NCBI RefSeq assembly: GCF_000516555.1
Contig: NZ_AZSJ01000003.1
Coordinates: 1,706,811 to 1,751,582, forward strand
Source: Afipia sp. P52-10
GTDB lineage: Bacteria > Pseudomonadota > Alphaproteobacteria > Rhizobiales > Xanthobacteraceae
Length of the DNA: 44,772 nucleotides
Reading direction: 5' to 3'
A model generated the notes under the pieces. That model ran no database searches. It saw nothing but the letters and a program-made list of their open reading frames with translations, and had not been told where the DNA came from. Positions within the stretch are counted from its first letter, which is position 1; the number at the start of each line of letters is the position of its first letter. Below are positions 32,935-41,479 of this stretch, in pieces. The translations under genes and the position numbers were made by a program.

Positions 32935-34260
32935 ATGGCAACCATCGATCTTGGCGTCGGGGTGCTCCCCGAGCAAGAGCACAGCAAGCAACTTCGGCGG
33001 GCCATTCTGGCGAGCACAGTTGGCACGGCGATCGAGTGGTATGATTTCTTTCTCTACAGCACGGTGACGGGACTCGTCTTCGCGCGAATGTTCTTCCCGC
33101 AGTCGGAGCCGCTGGTCGGCACACTTGAGGCTTTCGCGGTTTACGCGGTCGGCTTCCTCGCCCGCCCGATCGGCGCTGCGATCTTCGGCCATTACGGCGA
33201 CCGGATCGGCCGCAAGTCGACGCTGATCGCGACGCTTTTGCTGATGGGCATCGCCACGTTCCTGGTTGCGCTGGTCCCGACCTACGACAGCATCGGCATC
33301 TGGGGTGCGGTCATCCTGACGGCGCTGCGCTTCATCCAGGGCGTCGGCGTGGGTGGTGAATGGGGCGGCTCAGTGCTGCTGTCGATGGAGTGGGCGCGGA
33401 CAACCGGCCATCGCGGATTCATCGCATCGTGGCCACAGTTCGGTGTCCCATGCGGCCTGTTCCTCGCCAATCTCGCCGTGCTCGTGTTCAGCTGGCTGTC
33501 GGGCGATCAGTTCCTGACCTGGGGCTGGCGCATCCCGTTCCTCCTGAGCATCGTGCTGGTCGCCGTCGGCCTGTGGATCCGGTTGGGCATCATGGAGACG
33601 CCGATCTTCAGCAAGCTTGTTGCTGAAAACAAGGTCGAGCGGATGCCGATGCTGCAGGTGATACGCAGCCAGCCGAAGGAGATCCTGCTCTGTGCGCTCC
33701 TGCGCATGGCGGAGCAGGCGCCGTTCTATATCTTCACTGCGTTCATCTTCTCCTACGGCGTCGGCACGCTGAAAACGTCGCGCGACTTTCTGCTCGTCGC
33801 GGTGCTGTCCGCCTCGCTGCTGGCCTTCTTCGCGATTCCGTTGTTTGGCCATATCTCCGATCTGATCGGCCGCAAGCGCATGTACATGATCGGCGCGGCG
33901 ACCATCGGCGTCTACGGCTTCATCTATTTCGGGTTGCTGAACACCGGCTCGGCGGCGTTGATTTTCCTCGCCATCATCCTGTCGCTAATTCCGCACAACA
34001 TGATGTATGGGCCGCAAGCGGCGTTGATCGCGGAATCCTTCACCGGGCGGTTGCGCTATAGCGGCGCATCGCTGGGCTATCAGCTTGCCTCGGTGATCGC
34101 CGGCGGCCCGGCGCCTCTGATCGCCGCGTGGCTGTTCGGCCGGTATGGAACGGCCTATGCGATCGCGTTCTACATTCTCGCCTGCTCGGTGCTGAGCCTG
34201 ATCGCGACCGCGCTGATGACGGACTACACTGGCAAGGATATCGAGGGCGAGTATGAATGA
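32935..34260 (+). CDS. MFS transporter, metabolite:H+ symporter (MHS) family
   Basis: A 441-residue 12-helix transporter of the MHS branch (relatives carry dicarboxylates, proline/betaine, shikimate or citrate). Family markers: GTAIEWYDFFLY after a cytoplasmic N-terminus, FGHYGDRIGRKSTL (loop 2-3 signature), RFIQGVGVGGEWGGSVLL, and a second GHISDLIGRKRMY. GGAGG at 32923-32927 sets the ATG at 32935. Its position after matB suggests a substrate such as (methyl)malonate or another dicarboxylate; this is inference from context. It is convergent with the TauE-type gene. Confidence 0.92.
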   Translation: MATIDLGVGVLPEQEHSKQLRRAILASTVGTAIEWYDFFLYSTVTGLVFARMFFPQSEPLVGTLEAFAVYAVGFLARPIGAAIFGHYGDRIGRKSTLIATLLLMGIATFLVALVPTYDSIGIWGAVILTALRFIQGVGVGGEWGGSVLLSMEWARTTGHRGFIASWPQFGVPCGLFLANLAVLVFSWLSGDQFLTWGWRIPFLLSIVLVAVGLWIRLGIMETPIFSKLVAENKVERMPMLQVIRSQPKEILLCALLRMAEQAPFYIFTAFIFSYGVGTLKTSRDFLLVAVLSASLLAFFAIPLFGHISDLIGRKRMYMIGAATIGVYGFIYFGLLNTGSAALIFLAIILSLIPHNMMYGPQAALIAESFTGRLRYSGASLGYQLASVIAGGPAPLIAAWLFGRYGTAYAIAFYILACSVLSLIATALMTDYTGKDIEGEYE

Positions 34261-34291
34261 GCGACGACGCGCGCCATGGCTGTCGCCATTG

Positions 34292-34328
34292 GGTTGGAGC
34301 ATGATCGCGTCCCGATCATGCTCTAACC
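34292..34328. repeat. 16-bp palindrome of the GAGCATGATC family, overlapping a stop codon
   Basis: GGTTGGAGCATGATCG and CGATCATGCTCTAACC pair over 16 bp (one G-U) with a 5-base loop CGTCC. The right arm overlaps the stop codon of the TauE-type gene, and the left arm lies 31 bases past the MHS transporter stop. It could act as a shared terminator. The GAGCATGATC unit also occurs at 20337-20346. Confidence 0.7.
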
Positions 34329-35177
34329 GACCAGGCTGACGAGGAAACGCAAGCTCACCGCGAGCAGGAACAAGCCGAAGCCGACCTCGAGCTGACGCTT
34401 GGAGAGCTTATGCGCGAGCCGCACGCCGAGCGGCGCCACCAGCGCGCTGGTCGGCATCACCAGAAGTGTGCCGATCAACGAGACATAGCCCAGCGCGAAT
34501 GGAAACTGCAGCGCGGCGACGGTCGGAAACTCGGCCGCGCGTGGCCAGCCCGCATAGATGTAGCCGATCGTTGCCGGGATCGAGATCAGGACCCCGAGGC
34601 CGGACGACGTCGCCACCGCCTGATGGATCGGCCGGCCGTGGAAGGTCATGAACAGGTTGGCGATCTGGCCACCACCGATCCCCATCAGCGCCGACAGGGA
34701 GCCGATGGTCAGGCCGTAGATGCTCATCATCGGATTGCCCGGCAGGTCGCCCGGCAGACGCCAGCGGTCGCGCGCGAACAGCAGGCGGACAGCCGAGAAG
34801 CCTGCGATCACGACGAACACCGTCTTGAACACCTGTTCCGGCGCATAACGGGCGACGGCGCTCGCGGCGATCACGCCGATCACCACCGGAATGGCCCAGC
34901 GCCGCAAGACGCTCATATCCACCGCGCCACGCGCCCGGTGCGCGCGAAACGAACTGATCGACGTCGGGATAATGATTGCGAGCGAGGTGCCGACGCAAAG
35001 CGGCATTCTCACCGCTTCGGGAACGCCGACGATCCGGAAGACCTCGTAGAGGATCGGGATGACGATGGCGCCGCCGCCGACGCCGAACAGACCTGCGAAG
35101 AATCCGGTGGCGGCGCCGCCGGTCACCAGCGCGACCGCGAGCCAGATCAGTTCCGAGGTGGGGAGGGCGGTGGCCAT
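34323..35177 (-). CDS. TauE/SafE-family anion exporter
   Basis: A 284-residue polytopic membrane protein of the TauE/SafE (DUF81) family, implicated in export of sulfite, sulfoacetate and related anions. Two repeated halves each begin with a conserved loop: GLFGVGGGAIVIPIL and GSLSALMGIGGGQIANLFM. About eight helices are visible. The start at 35177 gives the usual short N-terminus. The sulfite-oxidase-fold enzyme 5 kb away is not in the same unit, so a link is not supported by position. It is divergent from the sdh operon across 362 bases. Confidence 0.9.
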   Translation of the reverse strand: MATALPTSELIWLAVALVTGGAATGFFAGLFGVGGGAIVIPILYEVFRIVGVPEAVRMPLCVGTSLAIIIPTSISSFRAHRARGAVDMSVLRRWAIPVVIGVIAASAVARYAPEQVFKTVFVVIAGFSAVRLLFARDRWRLPGDLPGNPMMSIYGLTIGSLSALMGIGGGQIANLFMTFHGRPIHQAVATSSGLGVLISIPATIGYIYAGWPRAAEFPTVAALQFPFALGYVSLIGTLLVMPTSALVAPLGVRLAHKLSKRQLEVGFGLFLLAVSLRFLVSLVG

Positions 35178-35539
35178 TGGCTTTCAAGCATCCGGGCTTC
35201 CGAGCATCTGGGATCTCCAGATACCCCGGTTGGTGCGGTGGGTTATCCGATTCGTCCCGCCGGGCGGGCCGTGCCCGTTGGATAAGAGCCTGTCAACAGC
35301 GGGCAGGCAGGGTTGCGAATTTGCCGTCCCATGGACTTTAGACAGGTTCAATTCTTCGTTGCGCTGCTGGCCTCGAATTCGTAAGAGAGGGCTTGCCGCT
35401 TTTGGGACAAATTGTCGGTTTGGCAAGGCTTTTTGTGCTGAAAACGGCCGTAGACACAGACATTCAGCCAAGGCGTTGCCGTTAAGGCGACGTCAATACG
35501 ACACCGGTCAAACCAACGACCCTGAACATCAACGGTCCG
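35178..35539. other. 362-base region upstream of sdhC
   Basis: No gene seen. It must contain the sdh operon promoter and that of the divergent TauE-type gene. I find only weak candidates, such as TTGCGC with TAAGAG 17 bases on (about 35359-35387). An 11-base palindrome GACAA-A-TTGTC (35406-35416) and a small hairpin ATCTGG-GATCT-CCAGAT (35206-35222) are present. None can be tied to a known regulator. Confidence 0.5.
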
Positions 35540-35935
35540 ATGGCTCCTCAAATCGAACGTCCGCTTTCGCCCTTCATGACCTATCGCTGGACGCTGACGA
35601 TGGCGATGTCCATCGGTCACCGGGTCACCGGCATAGCGCTCTACGCGGGAACCCTGCTGCTGGTCTGGTGGCTGCTCGCCGCAGCGTCCGGCCCGCCGGC
35701 CTATGCGACGTTCCAGGGCTTCATCGGCAGCTGGTTCGGCCGGCTGATCCTGTTTGGATATACCTTTGCGCTGATTCATCACTTGCTCGGCGGTGCGCGG
35801 CACTTCATCTGGGATCTGGGCTATGGTTTCGGCCCGAACGAGCGTGAATGGCTGACGCGGGCGGCGCTGATCGGCTCGATCTCGGTCACCGTGATCCTTT
35901 GGATCATCGCGTTTGCGGCGGGAGGCCTGCGATGA
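35540..35935 (+). CDS. sdhC: Succinate dehydrogenase cytochrome b556 subunit
   Basis: A 131-residue membrane anchor of complex II that binds haem b and ubiquinone. The N-terminal RPLSPFMTYRWTLTMAMSIGHRVTG block contains the conserved Ser/Arg near the quinone site, and the haem ligand region is IHHLLGGARHFIWDLG. Three helices are visible. It is the first gene of sdhCDAB and its stop overlaps the sdhD start (ATGA). The ribosome site is weak. Confidence 0.96.
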   Translation: MAPQIERPLSPFMTYRWTLTMAMSIGHRVTGIALYAGTLLLVWWLLAAASGPPAYATFQGFIGSWFGRLILFGYTFALIHHLLGGARHFIWDLGYGFGPNEREWLTRAALIGSISVTVILWIIAFAAGGLR

Positions 35936-36327
35936 GCGGAAGCAAAACTTCGATGCGCACGCCGCTTGGCCGGGTGCGCAGCCTCGGCTCGGCGAAGGCT
36001 GGAACGGGGGATTTTTGGCGGCAGCGGCTGACGGCGATCGCCATGGTGGCGCTGATCATTCCGGTGATCGTCATCGTCATGATGCTGCTGGGGCGCAGCC
36101 ATGCGGCGGCGATCCAGATTCTCGGCTCGCCGTTCGTCGCCATCGTCTTGATCCTGTTCATCATCGCCAGCGTCTGGCACATGAAGATCGGCATGCAGGT
36201 GGTGATCGAAGACTACGTGCATGACGAGAAGCTGAAGCTCGTCACGATCATCGGCAACAACTTCTTCTCGGCGGCGGTAGCCTTGGCTGCGGTCTACGCC
36301 ATCCTCAAGCTGTCGTTCGGGGTTTAG
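35932..36327 (+). CDS. sdhD: Succinate dehydrogenase membrane anchor subunit
   Basis: A 131-residue hydrophobic anchor of complex II. The pattern VWHMKIGMQVVIEDYVHDE carries the conserved His and the quinone-site Asp-Tyr. Three helices are visible after a basic N-terminus (TPLGRVRSLGSAKAG). The ATG overlaps the sdhC stop and is preceded by GGAGG at 35921-35925, so the two are translationally coupled. A 166-base gap with a long hairpin separates it from sdhA. Confidence 0.96.
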   Translation: MSGSKTSMRTPLGRVRSLGSAKAGTGDFWRQRLTAIAMVALIIPVIVIVMMLLGRSHAAAIQILGSPFVAIVLILFIIASVWHMKIGMQVVIEDYVHDEKLKLVTIIGNNFFSAAVALAAVYAILKLSFGV

Positions 36328-36428
36328 TGCAGTGGCTCTGCGGCGCTTCCAGCGTGGCGTATGGCTCGCAAGAGCGCCGTTGAAGTCCTGCTGCTGCACG
36401 ACCACCCTCCACCTTCCAGTGTCCTTTC

Positions 36429-36480
36429 GAATCCTAAGTTCGCGCGAAGGGCACGGTCACGTTAGGCGAACTTTGGATTC
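36429..36480 (+). promoter_or_regulatory. Long hairpin in the sdhD-sdhA spacer
   Basis: GAATCCTAAGTTCGC (36429-36443) and GCGAACTTTGGATTC (36466-36480) pair at 14 of 15 positions around a 22-base loop. The right arm ends 13 bases before the sdhA ATG, next to its weak ribosome site (AGGGC). It could affect translation, processing or subunit stoichiometry; no family is recognised. Confidence 0.6.
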
Positions 36481-36493
36481 AGGGCACTAGCGC

Positions 36494-38317
36494 ATGGCGT
36501 CTCAGGGCAACGGTGCGGCTGCCATCAATGGCAGCGCTTACAAGTTCGAGGATCACACCTACGACGTCGTCGTGGTGGGAGCCGGTGGCGCAGGCCTGCG
36601 CGCCGTGGTCGGGTGTGGCGAGGCCGGTCTTCGCACCGCCTGCATCACCAAGGTTTTCCCGACCCGCTCGCATACGGTGGCGGCGCAGGGCGGTATCTCG
36701 GCGGCGCTCGGCAACATGCACGAGGATAACTGGCGCTGGCACATGTACGACACCGTGAAGGGGTCGGACTGGCTCGGCGACCAGGACGCGATCGAATACA
36801 TGGTGCGCAATGCACCGGAAGCGGTCTACGAGCTCGAGCACTGGGGCGTGCCGTTCTCGCGCACCGAAGATGGCAGAATCTATCAGCGCCCGTTCGGCGG
36901 CATGACGATCGACTTCGGCAAGGCTCAGGCCCAGCGTACCTGCGCCGCCGCGGACCGGACCGGTCACGCCATGTTGCATACGATGTACGGCCAGGCGCTG
37001 CGTCACTCGGCGGAATTCTTCATCGAGTTCTTCGCCATCGATCTGATCATGGACGCCGAGGGCGCCTGCCGCGGCGTGATCGCGCTCAAGCTCGATGACG
37101 GCACGCTGCATCGTTTCCGCGCCCAGACGGTGATCCTCGCGACCGGCGGCTACGGCCGCGCCTACGCGTCCTGCACCTCCGCACATACCTGCACCGGCGA
37201 CGGCAACGCGATGGTGCTGCGCGCCGGCCTGCCGCTGCAGGACATGGAGTTCATCCAGTTCCACCCGACCGGCATCTACGGCTCGGGCTGTCTCGTCACC
37301 GAAGGCGCGCGCGGCGAGGGCGGCTATCTCGTCAACGCCGAAGGCGAGCGCTTCATGGAGCGCTACGCGCCGTCGGCGAAGGATCTCGCCTCGCGCGACG
37401 TCGTTTCGCGCGCGATGACCATCGAGATTCGCGAAGGCCGCGGCGTTGGCAAGCAGAAGGATCACATCTTCCTGCATCTCGACCATCTCGATCCGGCCGT
37501 GCTGCATGAGCGGCTGCCGGGCATCTCGGAATCGGCGAAGATCTTCGCCGGCGTCGATGTCACGCGCGAGCCGATCCCGATCGTGCCGACGGTGCACTAC
37601 AACATGGGTGGCATCCCGACCAACTTCCACGCCGAGGTCGTCACCCGCAAGAACGGCGACGACAACCTTGTCGTGCCGGGCTTGATGGCGGTGGGCGAGG
37701 CGGCCTGTGTCTCGGTGCATGGTGCCAACCGCCTCGGCTCCAACTCGCTGATCGATCTGGTCGTGTTTGGCCGCGCTGCAGCGCTGCGCTGCGCCGAGAA
37801 GCTCGAGCCGAATGCCAAGCAGCCCGAGCTGCCGGCCGGTTCGTCGGACCTCGCCTTGAGCCGTCTCGACAAGTATCGCCATGCTTCGGGGGGCACTCCG
37901 ACCGCCAAGCTGCGCGCGGCGATGCAGAAGGTGATGCAGACCAACTGCGCCGTGTTCCGCACCGGCGAAGTGCTGACCGAAGGCGTCAAGCTGATCAACG
38001 AGGTCTATTCGGGCGTCGGCGATCTCGCCACCTCCGACCGCTCGTTGATCTGGAATTCGGATCTGGTCGAGACGCTGGAGTTCGACAACCTGATCGGTCA
38101 GGCGGTCGTCACCATGAACTCGGCGGCCAACCGCACCGAAAGCCGCGGCGCGCATGCGCGCGAAGACTTCGCCGACCGCGACGATGCGAACTGGATGAAG
38201 CACACGCTCGCCTGGTTCGAGGACACCGGCAAGGTGACGCTCGAATATCGCCCGGTTCACAACTACACGATGACCAATGAAATCCAGTACATCGCGCCGA
38301 AGGCGCGCGTGTACTGA
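36494..38317 (+). CDS. sdhA: Succinate dehydrogenase flavoprotein subunit
   Basis: A 607-residue catalytic subunit that oxidises succinate to fumarate with covalently bound FAD. The dinucleotide fold is [15 protein letters not shown]; the FAD-linked histidine is in [33 protein letters not shown] and the late [17 protein letters not shown] hold substrate-site residues. The length is normal. The N-terminus ([19 protein letters not shown]) is a short, slightly unusual leader before the conserved [12 protein letters not shown]. sdhB follows after 27 bases. Confidence 0.98.
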   Translation: MASQGNGAAAINGSAYKFEDHTYDVVVVGAGGAGLRAVVGCGEAGLRTACITKVFPTRSHTVAAQGGISAALGNMHEDNWRWHMYDTVKGSDWLGDQDAIEYMVRNAPEAVYELEHWGVPFSRTEDGRIYQRPFGGMTIDFGKAQAQRTCAAADRTGHAMLHTMYGQALRHSAEFFIEFFAIDLIMDAEGACRGVIALKLDDGTLHRFRAQTVILATGGYGRAYASCTSAHTCTGDGNAMVLRAGLPLQDMEFIQFHPTGIYGSGCLVTEGARGEGGYLVNAEGERFMERYAPSAKDLASRDVVSRAMTIEIREGRGVGKQKDHIFLHLDHLDPAVLHERLPGISESAKIFAGVDVTREPIPIVPTVHYNMGGIPTNFHAEVVTRKNGDDNLVVPGLMAVGEAACVSVHGANRLGSNSLIDLVVFGRAAALRCAEKLEPNAKQPELPAGSSDLALSRLDKYRHASGGTPTAKLRAAMQKVMQTNCAVFRTGEVLTEGVKLINEVYSGVGDLATSDRSLIWNSDLVETLEFDNLIGQAVVTMNSAANRTESRGAHAREDFADRDDANWMKHTLAWFEDTGKVTLEYRPVHNYTMTNEIQYIAPKARVY

Positions 38318-38344
38318 TCTCGAAGCTCTCGCCAGGAAAGCCCC

Positions 38345-39127
38345 ATGGTTCAGTTCAATCTTCCGAAGAACTCCAAGGTCACCGAAGGCAAGACTTGGCC
38401 GAAGCCGGCCGGCGCCACCGAGACACGCGAATTTCGCGTCTATCGGTGGGACCCCGATGACGGGAAGAACCCGCGCGTCGACACCTATCATGTCGATCTG
38501 CACGACTGCGGACCGATGATTCTGGACGGCCTGATCTGGATCAAGAACAACATCGATCCGACTCTGACCTTCCGCCGCTCCTGCCGTGAAGGCGTCTGCG
38601 GTTCCTGCGCCATGAACATCGACGGCCAGAACACGCTGGCCTGCACGCGGGCGATGGACGAGGTCGATGCGGGAGCGATCAAGGTCAACCCGCTGCCGCA
38701 TCAGCCGGTGGTGAAGGATCTGGTGCCCGATCTCACCAACTTCTACGCCCAGTATGCGTCGATCGAGCCGTGGCTGAAGACCACGTCGCCGACACCGCAG
38801 AAGGAATGGCGGCAGAGCCACGAAGACCGGCAGAAGCTCGACGGCCTTTACGAATGCATCCTGTGCGCCTGCTGCTCGACCTCGTGCCCGAGCTATTGGT
38901 GGAACAGCGATCGCTTCCTCGGTCCGGCGGCGCTGTTGCAGGCGAGCCGCTGGGTCAATGACTCGCGTGACGAGGGCACCGGTGAGCGGCTCGACAATCT
39001 CGAGGATCCGTTCCGCCTCTATCGCTGCCACACCATCCTGAACTGTGCGAAGGCCTGCCCGAAGGGGCTCAACCCCTCGAAGGCGATCGCCGACCTCAAG
39101 CTGAAGATGGTCGAGCGGCAGGTCTGA
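38345..39127 (+). CDS. sdhB: Succinate dehydrogenase iron-sulfur subunit
   Basis: A 260-residue electron-transfer subunit. The [2Fe-2S] site is [21 protein letters not shown]; the [4Fe-4S] and [3Fe-4S] sites are [12 protein letters not shown] and [17 protein letters not shown]. The length and order are standard. AGGAAAG precedes the ATG. It is the last gene of the sdhCDAB operon; a palindrome-rich spacer follows. Confidence 0.98.
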   Translation: MVQFNLPKNSKVTEGKTWPKPAGATETREFRVYRWDPDDGKNPRVDTYHVDLHDCGPMILDGLIWIKNNIDPTLTFRRSCREGVCGSCAMNIDGQNTLACTRAMDEVDAGAIKVNPLPHQPVVKDLVPDLTNFYAQYASIEPWLKTTSPTPQKEWRQSHEDRQKLDGLYECILCACCSTSCPSYWWNSDRFLGPAALLQASRWVNDSRDEGTGERLDNLEDPFRLYRCHTILNCAKACPKGLNPSKAIADLKLKMVERQV

Positions 39128-39140
39128 GTTGAAATCTGTC

Positions 39141-39160
39141 ATGCTCGCGAAAGCGAGCAT
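39141..39160 (+). terminator. GAAA-loop hairpin after sdhB
   Basis: ATGCTCGC and GCGAGCAT form an 8-bp stem closed by a GAAA tetraloop, 13 bases past the sdhB stop. No T-run follows. A stable GNRA hairpin here may end or protect the sdh mRNA. Confidence 0.6.
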
Positions 39161-39177
39161 CTCGCCAAGTCGATGAT

Positions 39178-39220
39178 CCTCATGGTGAGGAGCCGCAACG
39201 CGGCGTCTCGAACCATGAGG
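39178..39220. repeat. Imperfect palindrome (REP-like intergenic element)
   Basis: CCTCATGGT (39178-39186) pairs with ACCATGAGG (39212-39220). Inside, GAG/CTC and GCCGC/GCGGC also pair around AAC. It looks like a REP-type element that I recall as frequent in Bradyrhizobium-type genomes (CTCATGGTGAGGAGC...CTCGAACCATGAGG). Confidence 0.65.
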
Positions 39221-39268
39221 CCGCTGACGTCGCTGTCTCGTCCGAGACGGCCGCTGCGCGCCGCCTCG

Positions 39269-39304
39269 GAGCCTGACTCAAAGGGCAGCCCATCGGTCAG
39301 GCTC
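39269..39304. repeat. Inverted repeat GAGCCTGAC / GTCAGGCTC
   Basis: A perfect 9-base inverted repeat with an 18-base spacer (39278-39295). It is part of the repeat mosaic after sdhB. Confidence 0.5.
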
Positions 39305-39336
39305 TCAGGATAAGGCAGGACGAGCACATGAGATCG

Positions 39337-39364
39337 CTCTCCCCTTGCCCCGCAGGCGGGAGAG
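39337..39364. repeat. CTCTCCC...GGGAGAG palindromic element
   Basis: CTCTCCC (39337-39343) and GGGAGAG (39358-39364) flank CTTGCCCCGCAGGC. It resembles the short CCCTCTCCCC-CGGGGAGAGGG palindromes scattered through alphaproteobacterial genomes. Confidence 0.5.
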
Positions 39365-39389
39365 AGGCGCGAACCCGCAGCAGTAGTGC

Positions 39390-40229
39390 CTAAAGCCGTA
39401 GCGTGCCTTCGATGCAGGTGACCACGCTGCCGCCGATCCAGATGTCGTCGCCGTCGCGCTGCACATGCACGCGGCCGCCGCGCCCGAGCGCAGTGCCCTG
39501 GCTGGCCACATAGGCTGCCGGCGCGATACCCCTGCCGATCAGCCACTGCGCGATACCGGCGTTCAGGCTGCCGGTCACCGGGTCCTCATCGGCGAGGGTC
39601 GAGACAAACGCGCGGACCTCGAACTGCGCCTCGCAGCCGTCCTTCGCCACATCCCATGGAGCGACGACGCCGAGCTTGAGCCCCTTCAGTGCCGGATAAT
39701 CCGGCTTGATCGCCAGCACCTCGGCACGGCTGCCGAGCATCACCGCTACCCAGCCCGGTCCGTTGTCGATCCATTGCGAAGCGATGATCGCCTGCGGCTG
39801 AATGCCGAGACCTTTCGCAATCACGTCGAGGGTCTCGCGTTCGACGTCACCGGTGCGCCGAAGCGGCGGCGCTGCGAACGCAAGCTGCTCGCCATCGCGT
39901 TTGATCCTGACGAGGCCGACGCCGCATTCCTGGACGATGTCGGCCCCCTTCGGTTTGCCACCGGCATTGAGCCAGACCTGGCAGCTTCCAAGTGTCGGAT
40001 GTCCGGCGAACAGCAGTTCGCGTTCGGGAGTGAAGATGCGGACGCGGTAGTCAGCCCCGGATGCTGTCGGTCGCAGCAGAAATGCCGTCTCGCTCAAATT
40101 GGTCCAGTTGGCGAGCGCGGCCATCGCCGCATCGGACAATCCGTCCGCGCCGATCACGACCGCGAGCGGATTCCCCTTGAGCGCAACAGTCGTGAACACA
40201 TCGACTTGCTGAAAGGCGAATGACGTCAT
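39390..40229 (-). CDS. PhzF-family isomerase/epimerase-like protein
   Basis: A 279-residue protein of the PhzF family (diaminopimelate-epimerase fold). PhzF itself isomerises a phenazine precursor, but most family members sit outside phenazine clusters, as here, and have other or unknown roles. Marks: FAFQQVDVFTTVALKGNPLAVV, NLSETAFLL with the catalytic glutamate, FTPERELLFAGHPTLGS and DEDPVTGSLNAGIAQWL. The start at 40229 matches the family N-terminus; ATG 40247 is an alternative. It follows the RraA-like gene by 25 bases on the same strand, so the two likely share a transcript. Confidence 0.9.
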   Translation of the reverse strand: MTSFAFQQVDVFTTVALKGNPLAVVIGADGLSDAAMAALANWTNLSETAFLLRPTASGADYRVRIFTPERELLFAGHPTLGSCQVWLNAGGKPKGADIVQECGVGLVRIKRDGEQLAFAAPPLRRTGDVERETLDVIAKGLGIQPQAIIASQWIDNGPGWVAVMLGSRAEVLAIKPDYPALKGLKLGVVAPWDVAKDGCEAQFEVRAFVSTLADEDPVTGSLNAGIAQWLIGRGIAPAAYVASQGTALGRGGRVHVQRDGDDIWIGGSVVTCIEGTLRL

Positions 40230-40254
40230 CGGAAGTCGTCCCGTCATGTGCTGC

Positions 40255-40926
40255 TCACGGCGTGCAGCCCAGGCGCTGCAATGTGGCATCGACCCAGCTT
40301 CGGTCGCTGCGCCCCTCGCGAATGGCGGCAAGCTGGGTGATCTCGGCATCGTTCTTGGCCTTCGCGGCCTTGTAGATCGTCTCGGCCAGTGCGAACGGCA
40401 CGCAGAGCACGCCGTCGCCATCGCCGATGATCAAATCGCCGGGCTCGATCACCATGCCGTCGATGGCAATGGCGCCGTTGATCTCGCCGGGGCCGTCCTT
40501 GTAAGGGCCGCGATGGGTGACGCCCGCCGCGTAGACGGGAAACCGGCCGGCATGGATCGTATCGTAATCGCGGATAGCGCCATAGATGACCAGCCCGGCA
40601 AGGCCGCGGGTTTCCGCATGCGCCACCATCATCTCCCCGATCAGCGCGTTGGTGAGATCGCCGCCGCCGTCGACGACGATGACGTCGCCCGGCTGGGCCA
40701 GATCGAGCGCCTTATGGATCATCAGGTTGTCGCCGGGACGGGTCTTCACGGTCAACGCCGGGCCCGCGAGCACGCCACCCGCATGCATTGGCCGCAGGCT
40801 CGCGCCGCCGGCCGTCATGCGTGCCATCGAATCGCTGATGTTGGCGACCGGAAGTCGGCGAAACCTGTCGACCATGCCCTCGTCGATTCTCCGCATGCGC
40901 TTGGCGATCTGAAATCCGATCATCAT
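40255..40926 (-). CDS. RraA-like protein / 4-hydroxy-4-methyl-2-oxoglutarate aldolase family
   Basis: A 223-residue protein of the RraA/HMG aldolase family. True members either bind RNase E (RraA) or cleave 4-hydroxy-4-methyl-2-oxoglutarate or oxaloacetate with a divalent metal. The catalytic arginine-aspartate region is VIYGAIRDYDTI. GGGDLTNALIGEMMVAHAE and GPYKDGPGEINGAIAIDG are conserved. The length fits the aldolase branch better than classic RraA (about 160 residues). GGGTGA precedes the tandem ATG start. It shares an operon with the PhzF-like gene. Confidence 0.87.
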   Translation of the reverse strand: MMIGFQIAKRMRRIDEGMVDRFRRLPVANISDSMARMTAGGASLRPMHAGGVLAGPALTVKTRPGDNLMIHKALDLAQPGDVIVVDGGGDLTNALIGEMMVAHAETRGLAGLVIYGAIRDYDTIHAGRFPVYAAGVTHRGPYKDGPGEINGAIAIDGMVIEPGDLIIGDGDGVLCVPFALAETIYKAAKAKNDAEITQLAAIREGRSDRSWVDATLQRLGCTP

Positions 40927-41053
40927 TCACCCCTGCTTGGTCTCGGTCGTGCCGACCCAGCCGAAAGAACCTCGTCAATGAGGCTCGCTGCCGCGACACC
41001 GCATCGGTCGGTCATGCTAGGATGCGGGCGACGTTCCGACAATGGAGAGGCTC

Positions 41054-41437
41054 ATGATCGATCACATTGGCTTTCCGGTCTCCGACTATGCGCGGGCAAA
41101 GGCGTTCTACAGCCAGGCGCTGGCGCCGCTGGGTTATGGGCTGATCATGGAGGTGCAGCAGAACGAACATGACGCCCCGGCGGCGGGATTTGGCAAGGGC
41201 GGCAAGCCGGATTTCTGGATCGGCGGCGAGGGGGGCCTCGGCAAGTCCGTGCACATCGCGATCGCGGCGGACGAGCGATCGGCCGTCGATGCGTTCTACC
41301 GTGCAGCGATCGCGGCGGGCGGCCGGGACAACGGTGCGCCCGGTCTCCGCACGCATTATCATCCGGATTACTACGGCGCGTTCGTGCTCGATCCCGATGG
41401 CCACAACATCGAGGCGGTGTGTCATAAGCCGGGATGA
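41054..41437 (+). CDS. VOC-superfamily (glyoxalase-like) protein
   Basis: A 127-residue vicinal-oxygen-chelate protein with the N-terminal pattern IDHIGFPVSDYARAKAFYSQALAPLGYG and the C-terminal block HYHPDYYGAFVLDPDGHNIEAVCH, which carry the usual metal-ligand positions (H at 3, H and E near the end). Members include glyoxalases, dioxygenases and resistance proteins; this one cannot be assigned. GGAG at 41044-41047 suits the ATG at 41054 better than the ATG at 41042. It is convergent with the MAPEG gene. Confidence 0.9.
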   Translation: MIDHIGFPVSDYARAKAFYSQALAPLGYGLIMEVQQNEHDAPAAGFGKGGKPDFWIGGEGGLGKSVHIAIAADERSAVDAFYRAAIAAGGRDNGAPGLRTHYHPDYYGAFVLDPDGHNIEAVCHKPG

Positions 41438-41479
41438 ACGTCGTTCCGAACCTGTGCCCGGTTCATGCGTCCGGATCGA

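Noticed and set aside
36479-39160. An open frame of 893 codons on the minus strand opposite sdhA and sdhB
   Set aside because: Arg/Ala/His/Val/Asp-rich and without recognisable domains; it mirrors the GC-rich codon bias of the certain sdhAB genes. A coding shadow, despite its length.
39390-40229. Phenazine biosynthesis as the role of the PhzF-like gene
   Set aside because: No other phz genes are present; most family members act elsewhere.
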